From contig NZ_JACDNT010000013.1 in the NCBI RefSeq assembly GCF_017656475.1, positions 1-52,985 on the forward strand: a stretch of DNA of 52,985 bases, in the 5' to 3' direction. The stretch comes from Archaeoglobus sp. GTDB lineage: Archaea > Halobacteriota > Archaeoglobi > Archaeoglobales > Archaeoglobaceae. Position 1 is the stretch's first letter. Each line of letters begins with the position of its first letter. The notes under the pieces are model-generated. The model had not been told where the DNA came from. It worked only from the letters and a program-made list of their open reading frames with translations, and searched no databases. Made by a program: the position numbers and the translations under genes. Below, in pieces: positions 1 to 7,369 of this stretch.

Positions 1-2
1 TC

Positions 3-158
3 GTTTACTGGTACAACAACGTCAGATTCCACGAAAGCCTTGACACCAAACACTATCTCCAAACACCAGAAGATGCCTTCTGGAGCAGGTTGCCGGTAGA
101 GGCAAGGTTAGGTGTTGCATTCAAGCTTTTTGATGAGGTGTTGGGGGATGAGAGGTAG
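3..158 (+). CDS. IS-element transposase, C-terminal end (cut by window edge)
   Basis: An open frame runs from the window edge to TAG at 156-158 and gives 51 residues. It begins VYWYNNVRFHESLDTKHYLQ and continues TPEDAFW. The YN..R.H.SL....P...F pattern is typical of the end of DDE (rve-type integrase core) transposases of the IS481/IS3-like kind. The catalytic DDE residues would lie outside the window, so whether the element is intact cannot be judged. Two decayed genes follow directly, which fits an insertion-prone spot. I could not recognise a terminal inverted repeat in the bases after the stop, so the element's right end is not defined. Confidence 0.75.
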   Translation, partial: VYWYNNVRFHESLDTKHYLQTPEDAFWSRLPVEARLGVAFKLFDEVLGDER

Positions 159-249
159 GGTTTATAAGGTCAAAAATTTCGGGACTATACACCTCAAGTT
201 TAGTTCCTAAATCTTCTTTATTTAAAATTTTCGAACTCAAAGGTTCTGA

Positions 250-694
250 GACAGAACTCCCCTAATCTCTGACAACGATTACATTAGCCCTCCACCAAAT
301 ATACCTCTTCGGAACCTTAATTTTGGCTCCGAACTTCCCGGGAAGAATTGCAAATACTTTACCTTGCCGAAACAAAGGTAGGCTAATGCCAGAATGTTCG
401 TCGCTGGAGCCACTCAGAGTACCATCATAAGAACTGTGCTTGTTCTTTTGAAAATGCCGAAAGCTATGGGAATAACTGTATGAACATCCGCAAGGAAATG
501 AAATTAACGCCAAGGGAAACGATTTCACCTTGGATGTTGCCGCTCCGAGGTAGTTTATTAAAAACAGCTTTGTTTATCATCGACATCAGTGCTCCCGCAA
601 TGAGTAAAGCCGGAACCAGACAGGTCAGCACGTGCAGAACTATGTATTCTTTTAAGGCATTGATTCCCGCTAGTATTAGTGTGTAAGCATCCAT
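250..694 (-). pseudogene. Decayed ArsP/COG0701-type permease, N-terminal half
   Basis: The start at 694 reads MDAYTLILAGINALKEYIVL and then a membrane helix, like the start of single-chain ArsP (DUF318) permeases. One extra T in the run near 565 breaks the frame; in the next frame the text resumes as LINYLGAATSKVKSFPLALI. A second indel near 478 destroys the expected CSCTVIPI motif, after which a third frame reads VIPIAFGIFKRTSTVLMMVL, then a TGA where Trp is expected, then VAPATNILALAY. Homology fades below about 380. There are therefore at least two frameshifts and one stop, and the 3' half is missing. Two intact half-length relatives lie at 5830-6866. The reading of the family is from remembered motifs. 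Confidence 0.8.
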
Positions 695-699
695 ATCTG

Positions 700-826
700 G
701 GTTAAACCTTATTACATTAAGACTTTGGTTTAAATATGATTTAAAAATTAAACAACAAAAGTTTAAAAATTCAGATTTGTGCTGAGCAGTGTAATGTTTA
801 CTCTAACCCAATAAGTGGTGATAAGC
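700..826. promoter_or_regulatory. AT-rich divergent promoter region between two pseudogenes
   Basis: The stretch separates two diverging decayed genes. It is very AT-rich, with several TTTAAA-type TATA candidates (around 728-775). GGTGAT at 817-822 can serve as a ribosome binding site for the ATG at 827. No operator is clear. Confidence 0.35.
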
Positions 827-1513
827 ATGGAACTCGATATTGAGAATTTTAAAAAAAATACATCCTGGCGAGGCAGAACGAAGATGGGGGTTTTGCAATC
901 TGCAATCCTTTGCCTTCATCCCTTGCAGAGACCTTTTATGCTGTCCAGATTCTTAAAGCTCTGGAAATAGAAATCCTCAGGAAGGAGAGGCTAATAGAAT
1001 GCTGACAGCACACTAAGCGGGGAGAGGGGGGTTACTGCAACATACTCATTCGAATCGCCCAACATTCTAAGAGAAATCTACTGCATAGCAACATCTCTGA
1101 AAATCGGTGGAGTTAGGATTCCTGAGAAAGTGAGAGGTTTTGTTGAGAACTTCAGGAAAGATGGTGAGTATGGCACAAAAGATGCAACTTTGAAGGAGAC
1201 TTTCTACTGCGTTTCAGTTTTGGGAGTGAAAGACAGGAGACTCATCAGATTTGTTAAAAGATTTCGGTATCGTGAAGGCGGTTATGTTAAAAGTCCTAGC
1301 AGCTATCCGCCTTACCTTGAGGAAACGTACTACACACTCTCGATTCTGGACATTGCGGGACAGATCGAACCAGATCAGGAAACGAGAAGATACTTGCTAC
1401 CACTCCAGAACTCTGATGGCGGATTCAGAAGGAGCCCTTATCTCGGAATTTCAAGCCTTGAAAATACTTTTTATGCTGTTATGAGCCTAAAATTGCTGGA
1501 TAAGTCCATATGA
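827..1513 (+). pseudogene. Frameshifted alpha/alpha-toroid (prenyltransferase/cyclase-like repeat) protein
   Basis: ATG at 827 follows GGTGAT and reads MELDIENFKK. The frame is lost in the run of eight A at 851-858. A second frame continues YILARQNEDGGFAICNPLPS and then LAETFYAVQILKALE, ending in TGA near 1001. A third frame from about 1036 to TGA at 1513 holds LREIYCIATSLK, LKETFYCVSVL, LEETYYTLSIL and QNSDGGF...LENTFYAVMSL. The repeated Q-x-DGGF and E-T-x-Y-A units about 45 residues apart are those of prenyltransferase/squalene-cyclase-like toroids. The intact protein would have had about 225 residues, so it is probably a short stand-alone member. At least two indels are needed, so it is not functional unless the sequence has errors. 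Confidence 0.75.
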
Positions 1514-1603
1514 TAACATGTTCTGACTTCAAATGGTGAGGATGTTATTGGGATACCGCTAAATACTGTAACTTTTTTATTTTGTTTTTTCAAGCTTATC
1601 TCG

Positions 1604-3199
1604 GTGCGAGAGAAAATCGGTTTCTGGGAAGCTGTTAGTATCGGCATAGGAGGAATGATTGGTGGTGGTATATTTGCCGTTCTCGGCTTGAGCGTGCAGA
1701 TTGCGAAGGGTTCAGCTCCAATTGCGTTTCTCATTGCTGGGTTGGTAGCGTTAATTACAGCATACTCCTATGCAAAGCTGAGTCTCAGGTTTCCAAGCGA
1801 GGGTGGGACTATAGAGTTCATAGTTAAGGCTTATGGAACAGGTTTGTTTTCTGGAGGTCTGAACGTCCTCCTTCTGGTTAGCTATGTTGTCATGATTGCT
1901 CTCTACGCCTACGCCTTCGGAAGCTACGCTGCAAACAGCATTGGAGCCCCATTTTTGAAGGACTTCTTTATCGCTTTCGTTATCATCCTCTTTACAGTTT
2001 TAAACGCCCTCGGAGCTGTTGTAAGCGGGAGAACTGAAGATTTGCTTGTTGCATTCAAGCTTGCAGTCTTGATCATCGTTGCGGCAGCGGGAATCGTCTT
2101 TGTAAACTCAGAGAAGCTCATGCCCTCGAACTGGGCAGATGCTGCAAGCATCATTGCTGGAGGGATGGTTATATTTCTTGCGTATGAGGGATTTGAGCTG
2201 ATTGCCAACGCTGGTGGCGACGTTGAGCATCCGAAGGTTCTTGAGAAGGCTTTCTACACATCAGTGGCTGTTGTCATCACCGTTTATGTTTTAATAGCCG
2301 TAATAACTGTCGGAACATTGCCCTATGAGAAGGTCGTGGAGGCTAGAGACTATGCTTTGGCCATCGCAGCAGAACCATCCCTCGGCCAACTCGGTTTCTG
2401 GTTCGTCACCTTTGCCGCGCTCGCCTCAACAAGCTCAGCAATCAATGCAACTCTTTACGGCACTGCAAGGGCAAGCTACATGGTTGCAAAATTTGGAGAG
2501 CTTCCTGAGTTTGTGGGGAAAAGACTGTGGAAGCAGGCTTACGAAGGATTAATAGTAATCTCAGTTCTTTCCATGATTGTATCTTCCACAGCGAACCTCG
2601 AAACAATAGCCACTGCTGGAAGCGGCGGATTCCTGCTTATATTTGCTGCTGTGAACCTTGCTGCAGTCAAACTCAGGGATAAAGTTAAGGCCAATCCTTT
2701 CGTGTGCTTCGTTGGGGCAGTGATGGCATTTGCAGCCTTCATAATCCTTGCACTTAAAATGGCAGAGGAGAATTCCTTCTCCTTGCTGGTTATGCTCTCC
2801 CTCATACTGGCCTCATTCCTCTTCGAGTTTACCTACAGGTGGTTTACAGGAAGAGAAATCGGCAGATACGTTGACAGAAGACTGGTAGAAAGAGAGAAGA
2901 ATCTTAGGGAATGGGAAAAGTGGATTCCGAAGGTGTTGAGTGAGATTGGAAGAAGATACGACGACAGTGAAGTTTACCTCGTTGGAAGCTTAGCGAGAGG
3001 AGAGGCTGAGAGAGCTAACGATGTTGATCTGCTGGTACTGACAGATGCTGTAGAGAAGGAGGAAAAGAAGAGAATCGTGAGAGACGTCAGGGAAAAGTTG
3101 GAATTAACTCCCCAGCACTGCCTCGACCTCCATTTCGAAAAGAAAAAGTTCAAGGAAGAGGCTTTGAGAAAAGCTAAGCATTACAAACGTTTGAGATGA
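1604..3199 (+). CDS. APC-family amino-acid permease fused to a nucleotidyltransferase domain
   Basis: GTG start; 531 residues. Residues 1-410 form about 12 hydrophobic helices and begin with the helix-1 pattern AVSIGIGGMIGGGIFAVLG, typical of APC-superfamily (cationic amino-acid type) importers. A charged linker near 410-450 leads to a soluble tail that carries GSLARGEAERANDVDLLV, an exact G-S-x10-D-x-D nucleotidyltransferase (MNT-like) signature, with a later LDLHF that could give the third carboxylate. The membrane part should act in the cytoplasmic membrane and the tail in the cytoplasm. MNT domains usually pair with HEPN proteins; none is seen here. Substrate and target of the tail are unknown. 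No clear Shine-Dalgarno precedes the GTG. Confidence 0.85.
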   Translation: MREKIGFWEAVSIGIGGMIGGGIFAVLGLSVQIAKGSAPIAFLIAGLVALITAYSYAKLSLRFPSEGGTIEFIVKAYGTGLFSGGLNVLLLVSYVVMIALYAYAFGSYAANSIGAPFLKDFFIAFVIILFTVLNALGAVVSGRTEDLLVAFKLAVLIIVAAAGIVFVNSEKLMPSNWADAASIIAGGMVIFLAYEGFELIANAGGDVEHPKVLEKAFYTSVAVVITVYVLIAVITVGTLPYEKVVEARDYALAIAAEPSLGQLGFWFVTFAALASTSSAINATLYGTARASYMVAKFGELPEFVGKRLWKQAYEGLIVISVLSMIVSSTANLETIATAGSGGFLLIFAAVNLAAVKLRDKVKANPFVCFVGAVMAFAAFIILALKMAEENSFSLLVMLSLILASFLFEFTYRWFTGREIGRYVDRRLVEREKNLREWEKWIPKVLSEIGRRYDDSEVYLVGSLARGEAERANDVDLLVLTDAVEKEEKKRIVRDVREKLELTPQHCLDLHFEKKKFKEEALRKAKHYKRLR

Positions 3200-3308
3200 G
3201 TGGATAGGAGAAGTAAAAACTTCTAATATCTCTGAGACTTCTCGAATTAAAAAATCGGCAAAGGATGCAGCGTACTCCTTTAATGGCAAAGATAATTCCA
3301 ACCAAACA

Positions 3309-4025
3309 TCACAATCTTCTCAACAAAGCGTGCTCATGAAGCTTAATTGCTAATACTAAAAACCCAATCGAGAACCCAGCTAAAATGATGAAATCGAGGT
3401 AAATCGGTAGAAAAGGGCTCATTCCGAACGAATCCCTTGCTATATCCGTGAAATACGTGAGAGGAGAGATCATTGAAACAACCTTTCCCCAGGCTGGAAG
3501 CTCCTGAACAGGGATGAAAATCCCGCTTACGAATATCAGCGGAAAGCGAACAAGCGATGAGATCATCATGACCGTCGAGGGCAGGTTTGTCGGATAGGCT
3601 GAAAACAGCAATCCCAGGCAGGAGAAGCAAAAGGTAGCCAGAAGTATTGCAGGAATTATGACAGGATTTGGAGTAAATCCGAGGCAAAATGCCAAGAGCA
3701 ATGGGATGAAGGACATGCAAATTCCAAAGGACAACGAGGCGATAATGTCTCCAAAAATGATTGTTGATGTTGAGACGGGGCATGCGAGCAGCCTTTCAAG
3801 CGTTCTCATCTGTCCTTCCCACGGAGCTATAACCGGTGAGACGGAAGTTGAGGCGAAGAAGACGGTCATTGAAATCAACCCTGCCATCAAAAAATTCAAG
3901 GGAAGATCTCTGCCAATCCAGAAGGCTAAAAATAGGAATAAAGGTAGCAGAATGCCAAAAATTACAACTGGCCCTTTCAAATAATACATCATTATATCCT
4001 TCTTCGCAATTGCCAGGCATTTCAT
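3309..4025 (-). CDS. ABC-2 type transporter permease
   Basis: The protein has 238 residues and six or so hydrophobic segments. It starts MKCLAIAKKDIMMYYLKGPV, the usual amphipathic lead-in of ABC-2 permeases, and contains TPLTYFTDIARDSFG near the end, matching the conserved P-x-x-Y-x-x-x-x-x-R region of the family. Its start overlaps the stop of the ATPase gene by 4 bases (4022-4025), so the two are translated together and form one exporter. The cargo cannot be told; DrrB-like drug or lipid export and NatB-like functions are all possible. Confidence 0.88.
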   Translation of the reverse strand: MKCLAIAKKDIMMYYLKGPVVIFGILLPLFLFLAFWIGRDLPLNFLMAGLISMTVFFASTSVSPVIAPWEGQMRTLERLLACPVSTSTIIFGDIIASLSFGICMSFIPLLLAFCLGFTPNPVIIPAILLATFCFSCLGLLFSAYPTNLPSTVMMISSLVRFPLIFVSGIFIPVQELPAWGKVVSMISPLTYFTDIARDSFGMSPFLPIYLDFIILAGFSIGFLVLAIKLHEHALLRRL

Positions 4026-4924
4026 CCTTCTGCCTCCAAGAGCTTTAAAAAGGCATCCTCAAGCGTTGGGGTTCGAGTGTTGATTGAGACTATCTCTGCA
4101 CTGCTCTTTCTCGCAAAGTCAACTACCTCGCAGATCGTTTTGTATGGGTCGGTTGTGTATATCACGTATTTGTCTCCTACTTTCTCCGCATTCTCTATGT
4201 TCAGCTCCACCTTACCTCCAAAACTCACTTCAATCGCAACACTTCCGCCAACTCTGCTCTTCAGTCTCTCAGGAGTGTCTATCGTAACGATTTTGCCCCT
4301 GTTTATTATCGCAATCCTGTCGCACATCATATTTACCTCATCCATGTTGTGAGAAGTAAGAAAGACCGTTTTTCTTTCATTTGCTATCTCCAAAATCTTT
4401 TCTCTTATCATCCTCGCACTCTGGACATCTAAGCCGCTTGTAGGCTCATCCAAGAACAAAATTTCCGGATCACTTATCAGAGCCATGCAGAGCATCAGTC
4501 TCTGTTTCATGCCTTTAGAGAATCCTCTAACCTTTGCATCTTTCCGCTCATAAATTCCAAACTCTTTGAGCAATTCGTTAGCTCTCGCCTCTGCATCTCT
4601 TTTACGCATCCCGTAAAGGCTTGCGATGAGCATTATGTTCTGCCAGGCTGTTAAATCAGGATATGCGTTTGACACTTCTGGCAGAACTCCGATTGACTCC
4701 TTGGCCTTCAGAGTCTCCTCAACAACATCGTAGCCGTTCACTCTCGCTTTTCCAAAGTCTGGCTTTATTATGCCTGTCAGAATCCTAACAGTAGTGGTTT
4801 TACCGGCTCCGTTTGGACCGAGAAAACCGAAAATCTCCCCTCTTTTCACCTTAAACGATACACCTTTCAGAGCTTCAACATCGCCAAACCTCTTCTTTAG
4901 ATCTTCAGCCTCTATTGCCATCAT
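4022..4924 (-). CDS. ABC transporter ATP-binding protein (DrrA/CcmA-like)
   Basis: The protein has 300 residues. Walker A GPNGAGKT is at 36-43, the signature FSKGMKQ at about 135-141, Walker B ILFLDEP at 155-161, followed by SGLD and the switch His in LTSHNMDE. The tail of about 80 residues after the nucleotide-binding domain is typical of DrrA-like exporters. It drives the permease encoded at 3309-4025. The start is ATGATG at 4924-4919; the first ATG overlaps the stop of a 16-codon ORF (4921-4971), so either Met could be used, by coupled translation. Confidence 0.92.
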   Translation of the reverse strand: MMAIEAEDLKKRFGDVEALKGVSFKVKRGEIFGFLGPNGAGKTTTVRILTGIIKPDFGKARVNGYDVVEETLKAKESIGVLPEVSNAYPDLTAWQNIMLIASLYGMRKRDAEARANELLKEFGIYERKDAKVRGFSKGMKQRLMLCMALISDPEILFLDEPTSGLDVQSARMIREKILEIANERKTVFLTSHNMDEVNMMCDRIAIINRGKIVTIDTPERLKSRVGGSVAIEVSFGGKVELNIENAEKVGDKYVIYTTDPYKTICEVVDFARKSSAEIVSINTRTPTLEDAFLKLLEAEG

Positions 4925-4971
4925 TCTCCCACCAGAGGAAAAGATAATTTTGGTATAGCTTCAATAACCAT
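4921..4971 (-). other. 16-codon ORF coupled to the ABC ATPase gene; napH 5'-end remnant
   Basis: On the minus strand ATG at 4971 gives MVIEAIPKLSFPLVGE and a TGA that overlaps the ATPase ATG (ATGA). The first eight codons nearly repeat the start of the NapH-like gene (MVVEAIPK), including its upstream ribosome site. It looks like a leftover from a deleted copy of that gene that now leads translation into the ABC genes. Whether the peptide is made is unknown. Confidence 0.55.
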
Positions 4972-4993
4972 TTTATTCACTTCCTTCCATCCA
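4947..4993 (-). repeat. Imperfect 46-base repeat of the permease/napH junction at 5817-5864
   Basis: Bases 4947-4993 match 5817-5864 with about three substitutions and one indel. The copy covers the last codons of the upstream permease (minus-strand reading LGWKEV), the ribosome binding site and the first eight codons of the NapH-like gene. Similarity stops abruptly on both sides. It marks a lost second copy of that operon or a recombination scar. Confidence 0.8.
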
Positions 4994-5033
4994 ATTAAGC
5001 AATGAATAGAAGTGATGCTTGTGATGGCAAATG

Positions 5034-5057
5034 TTAAGCGCAACAATAGACGCTTAA
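5034..5057. terminator. Inverted repeat after the NapH-like gene
   Basis: TTAAGCG (5034-5040) pairs perfectly with CGCTTAA (5051-5057) across a 10-base loop. It lies about 30 bases after the stop of the minus-strand operon, so a terminator or mRNA-end hairpin is likely. An operator for the downstream ABC genes is the alternative. No long T run follows on the minus strand. Confidence 0.35.
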
Positions 5058-5087
5058 ATCGCATTCTTCACACCTCCACTTCTTTGC

Positions 5088-5840
5088 TTAAAAATTATTC
5101 CTACTGTATTCAATCGCATTAACAGGGCAAGCATCTACACACCTATTGCACAGATAACATTCAAGTTTCGCATCGCCGTCTGCCTCGTTTGTAGGACAGG
5201 CTCTCTCGCATTTTTTACAGTTTATGCAACTATCATTTCGCCGCAGTTTGAACAGACTTCTGGCGGAAGCCAGAGATAGCAGCACACCGTATGGACAGAA
5301 AAATCGACAAAATGGTCTATAAATGACAGCAGATATCACCAACAGCACCAAAAAGACGTAGAAAAAAGGTGACGTAATATTTAGGTAAAAGAAATCACGA
5401 AATCCGAGATATGTAAGAATTCCCACTGAAAAAACAAGACCAAAAAAGAGGAACACGATAAAAAAGAGTAAATGAACCGGTAGAGTTTTGCTTGTAATTC
5501 TCAGCTTCTTTACAGGTGCACTGTAAACTAATTCCTGTATCGCTCCGATGGGGCAAAGATAACCGCAAAAAATCCTGCCGAACACAAATGTCAGAACGAT
5601 AAACAGCAAAAAACCCACGATTGCAACCTGATTCTCCCACGCCTTACCGAGAATGAGCAGTTGGAACTGGTTTGGGAACATAGGTGCAAAAACGAGGAAT
5701 CCGACGATGGTTGAGGTAACAACAAAAAGATATCCAATTTTCCTGGTGAACCTATTTTTATAGAACAGGACGACTAAAATGAAAAATCCGATTATCGCAT
5801 AGATCATCCCAGTCATTTTTGGTATAGCTTCAACAACCAT
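5088..5840 (-). CDS. NapH/MauN-like membrane iron-sulfur protein
   Basis: The protein has 250 residues and about five membrane helices. It carries the two membrane-interface motifs CGYLCP (C92, C96) and CRFFCP (C178, C182) of the NapH/NosR/MauN group. A C-terminal ferredoxin domain has two 4Fe-4S sets, C205-C208-C211-C215 and C228-C231-C234-C238. Such proteins move electrons between the quinone pool and a partner. GGAGGTG lies 7 bases before the ATG at 5840. The start overlaps the preceding permease by 11 bases. Its partner here seems to be the two-piece permease upstream, an unusual pairing; the electron acceptor is unknown. Confidence 0.85.
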   Translation of the reverse strand: MVVEAIPKMTGMIYAIIGFFILVVLFYKNRFTRKIGYLFVVTSTIVGFLVFAPMFPNQFQLLILGKAWENQVAIVGFLLFIVLTFVFGRIFCGYLCPIGAIQELVYSAPVKKLRITSKTLPVHLLFFIVFLFFGLVFSVGILTYLGFRDFFYLNITSPFFYVFLVLLVISAVIYRPFCRFFCPYGVLLSLASARSLFKLRRNDSCINCKKCERACPTNEADGDAKLECYLCNRCVDACPVNAIEYSRNNF

Positions 5841-6387
5841 TTTCAGTCACCTCCTTCCATCCAAGTACTTTTTCAATAAATATACCCATAATTACAACGA
5901 AAATTATGGTCAAGGACAGTCGTGACAGCATGAACCGCACTCCAAGAAACTGAAGCTCCACCATTTCCTGCGGAACCTTTATGCATGCCCAAGCAGATAA
6001 GAAGACGACGATGTTGGATATTTTAGCGCCTTTTTTGAGTAACGCAGAAGCAATTGGAAAGGCAATATATAGTGGGCCGGTAGGTAATGTGCCAAGGATT
6101 ATGGCAAGGAAAATACCCTTTACACCGGATGTTTTTCCAAGATACCTCACAACAATATCTTTTGGCACCCATACTGCAAAAAGACCTAACATCACCATCA
6201 CTGCAGGAAGTATCAACATCATCTCAATGAAAAAATTCCATGATGTACTGAGTACTGGCTCTTTTTTATCTGGAAAGATGTAAAGAAGAGTTAACGTAAC
6301 AATTGAAATTACCCCTAATATAATCAAATCTCGTATTATCCCTTGTTTTTCTTTCATGTTTTTGTTTATCTTTTCTTGCTCACTCAT
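5830..6387 (-). CDS. ArsP/COG0701-type permease, second half-protein
   Basis: The protein has 185 residues, a charged N-terminus of about 18, then four or five hydrophobic helices. LGTLPTGPLYIAFPIASALL resembles the repeated T-x-P-x-x-x-A-x-P/F-x-A segment of ArsP-type permeases. Its length is about half of a normal single-chain permease (300-350), and with the 160-residue protein just upstream (4-base overlap at 6384-6387) the pair adds up to one full-length transporter. That suggests a naturally split, two-subunit permease. Substrate unknown: organoarsenicals and thiols are transported by known relatives. Confidence 0.72.
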   Translation of the reverse strand: MSEQEKINKNMKEKQGIIRDLIILGVISIVTLTLLYIFPDKKEPVLSTSWNFFIEMMLILPAVMVMLGLFAVWVPKDIVVRYLGKTSGVKGIFLAIILGTLPTGPLYIAFPIASALLKKGAKISNIVVFLSAWACIKVPQEMVELQFLGVRFMLSRLSLTIIFVVIMGIFIEKVLGWKEVTENGC

Positions 6388-6866
6388 AGAATCGCCCCCA
6401 TAATGAGCGCAATTATAATTGCGATAACGAAGCTAATACTATTTCGTAGAAGTGCTATACTCTTCCCGAGTTCTCTTATCTCCAGAGGTAACGTGGCTAT
6501 TCCAACCATAGTCAATGTGGTGATAAAAGCAGCAACCACACCCACTCCTGCCCCATTCTCTAGGAGGGATGCAGCTAAAGGGAATGCCAATAGGGAAGGG
6601 ATGTGCATTAGCGCACCAACTGCACCCACAAGCAACACACCCCATAATCCAGACTGCTCGCCCGCAAATCTTGATATTTGATCAGGTGGTGTAAATCCAA
6701 GCAGTAAACCGATGACAAGTATGATTACTAAGACCAGTGGAAGTATTCTGATGAAAGATTTCCCAGCTATTTTGAGAGATTGTATTGTCTTTTCCTTATC
6801 TTTGATAAACGCTATCGAAAGAGCAACGATGGCTATACCATTGATGAGAATTGCAGTAACGGACAT
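6384..6866 (-). CDS. ArsP/COG0701-type permease, first half-protein
   Basis: The protein has 160 residues and four or five helices. ALMHIPSLLAFPLAASLLENG followed by TLTMVGIATLPLEIRELG matches one half of the inverted repeat of ArsP-type permeases, where these loops line the pore. It starts one base before the stop of the regulator gene at 6867-7229 and overlaps the next gene by ATGA. Both halves are intact, unlike the related gene decayed at 250-694. Neither half shows the CxC motif of some family members. Confidence 0.72.
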   Translation of the reverse strand: MSVTAILINGIAIVALSIAFIKDKEKTIQSLKIAGKSFIRILPLVLVIILVIGLLLGFTPPDQISRFAGEQSGLWGVLLVGAVGALMHIPSLLAFPLAASLLENGAGVGVVAAFITTLTMVGIATLPLEIRELGKSIALLRNSISFVIAIIIALIMGAIL

Positions 6867-7229
6867 TTAATCACCTTTCACCAAATCAATTACAATTTTT
6901 CTCGTTTTGAGTTTCCACACTTTTTGCGGTGCGCCTTTCTGCTCGATATAGCCAGCAACCTCCACTATTCCGGCATTTTTGAGTTCAGACAGGTGGTAGT
7001 ATAATCCCGAAGACGTTATGGCTTCGTCTTTCTCAAGCAGGCACTCTAAAATCTCTTTCGTGCTTTTTTCTCCGTCCTTCAGGCAATCTATAATTAGCCA
7101 TCTCGTCGGGCAGTGTAAAGCCCTGACCATCCGCCTGAAATCCTCGAAGTTTTTACTCTGCACCCAGTGCTCACCGCAGTCCATGCACATATTACCACAA
7201 TATTCGAGTTTCTGGCTTGAATATTGCAT
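6867..7229 (-). CDS. ArsR-like winged-helix regulator with cysteine-rich N-terminus
   Basis: The protein has 120 residues. Residues 28-110 form a winged helix with the ArsR-type lines ALHCPTRWLIIDCL, SSGLYYHLSELKNAGIVEV and a basic wing. The first 22 residues carry C11-x3-C15-x2-C18 and C40 lies at the start of the DNA-binding domain, so a metal or redox switch is plausible. It is the first gene of the operon with the split permease and NapH-like protein and probably controls it. An inverted repeat at 7301-7320 upstream is a candidate site, although 70 bases away. Confidence 0.82.
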   Translation of the reverse strand: MQYSSQKLEYCGNMCMDCGEHWVQSKNFEDFRRMVRALHCPTRWLIIDCLKDGEKSTKEILECLLEKDEAITSSGLYYHLSELKNAGIVEVAGYIEQKGAPQKVWKLKTRKIVIDLVKGD

Positions 7230-7300
7230 GAAAACTTTATAAATTTTGTGGCGCTACTTACCACATCCGCCTAATAATTCCGGCTATCAGATTTATTCTT

Positions 7301-7320
7301 GGAACTCTCTATATAGTTCC
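7301..7320. promoter_or_regulatory. Inverted repeat between regulator and SdpI-like gene
   Basis: GGAACT (7301-7306) and AGTTCC (7315-7320) form perfect 6-base arms around CTCTATAT. It lies 70 bases before the start of the ArsR-like gene and 50 bases after the SdpI-like stop. Operator or terminator cannot be decided. Confidence 0.3.
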
Positions 7321-7369
7321 TATATGCGTTAATGCGACATCCTTATGCATGTTTTAAGGTAATGCTTTT

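Noticed and set aside
243-257. Hairpin GTTCTG-AGA-CAGAAC as an IS end or terminator
   Set aside because: Arms are only 6 bases, no matching copy is seen elsewhere in the window and no target duplication can be judged.
3206-3301. Minus-strand TTG ORF start reading LPLKEYAASFADFLIREVSE after the permease-nucleotidyltransferase gene
   Set aside because: It looks coherent for about 30 residues but then runs into the coding strand of the neighbour, has no ribosome site and no recognised family.
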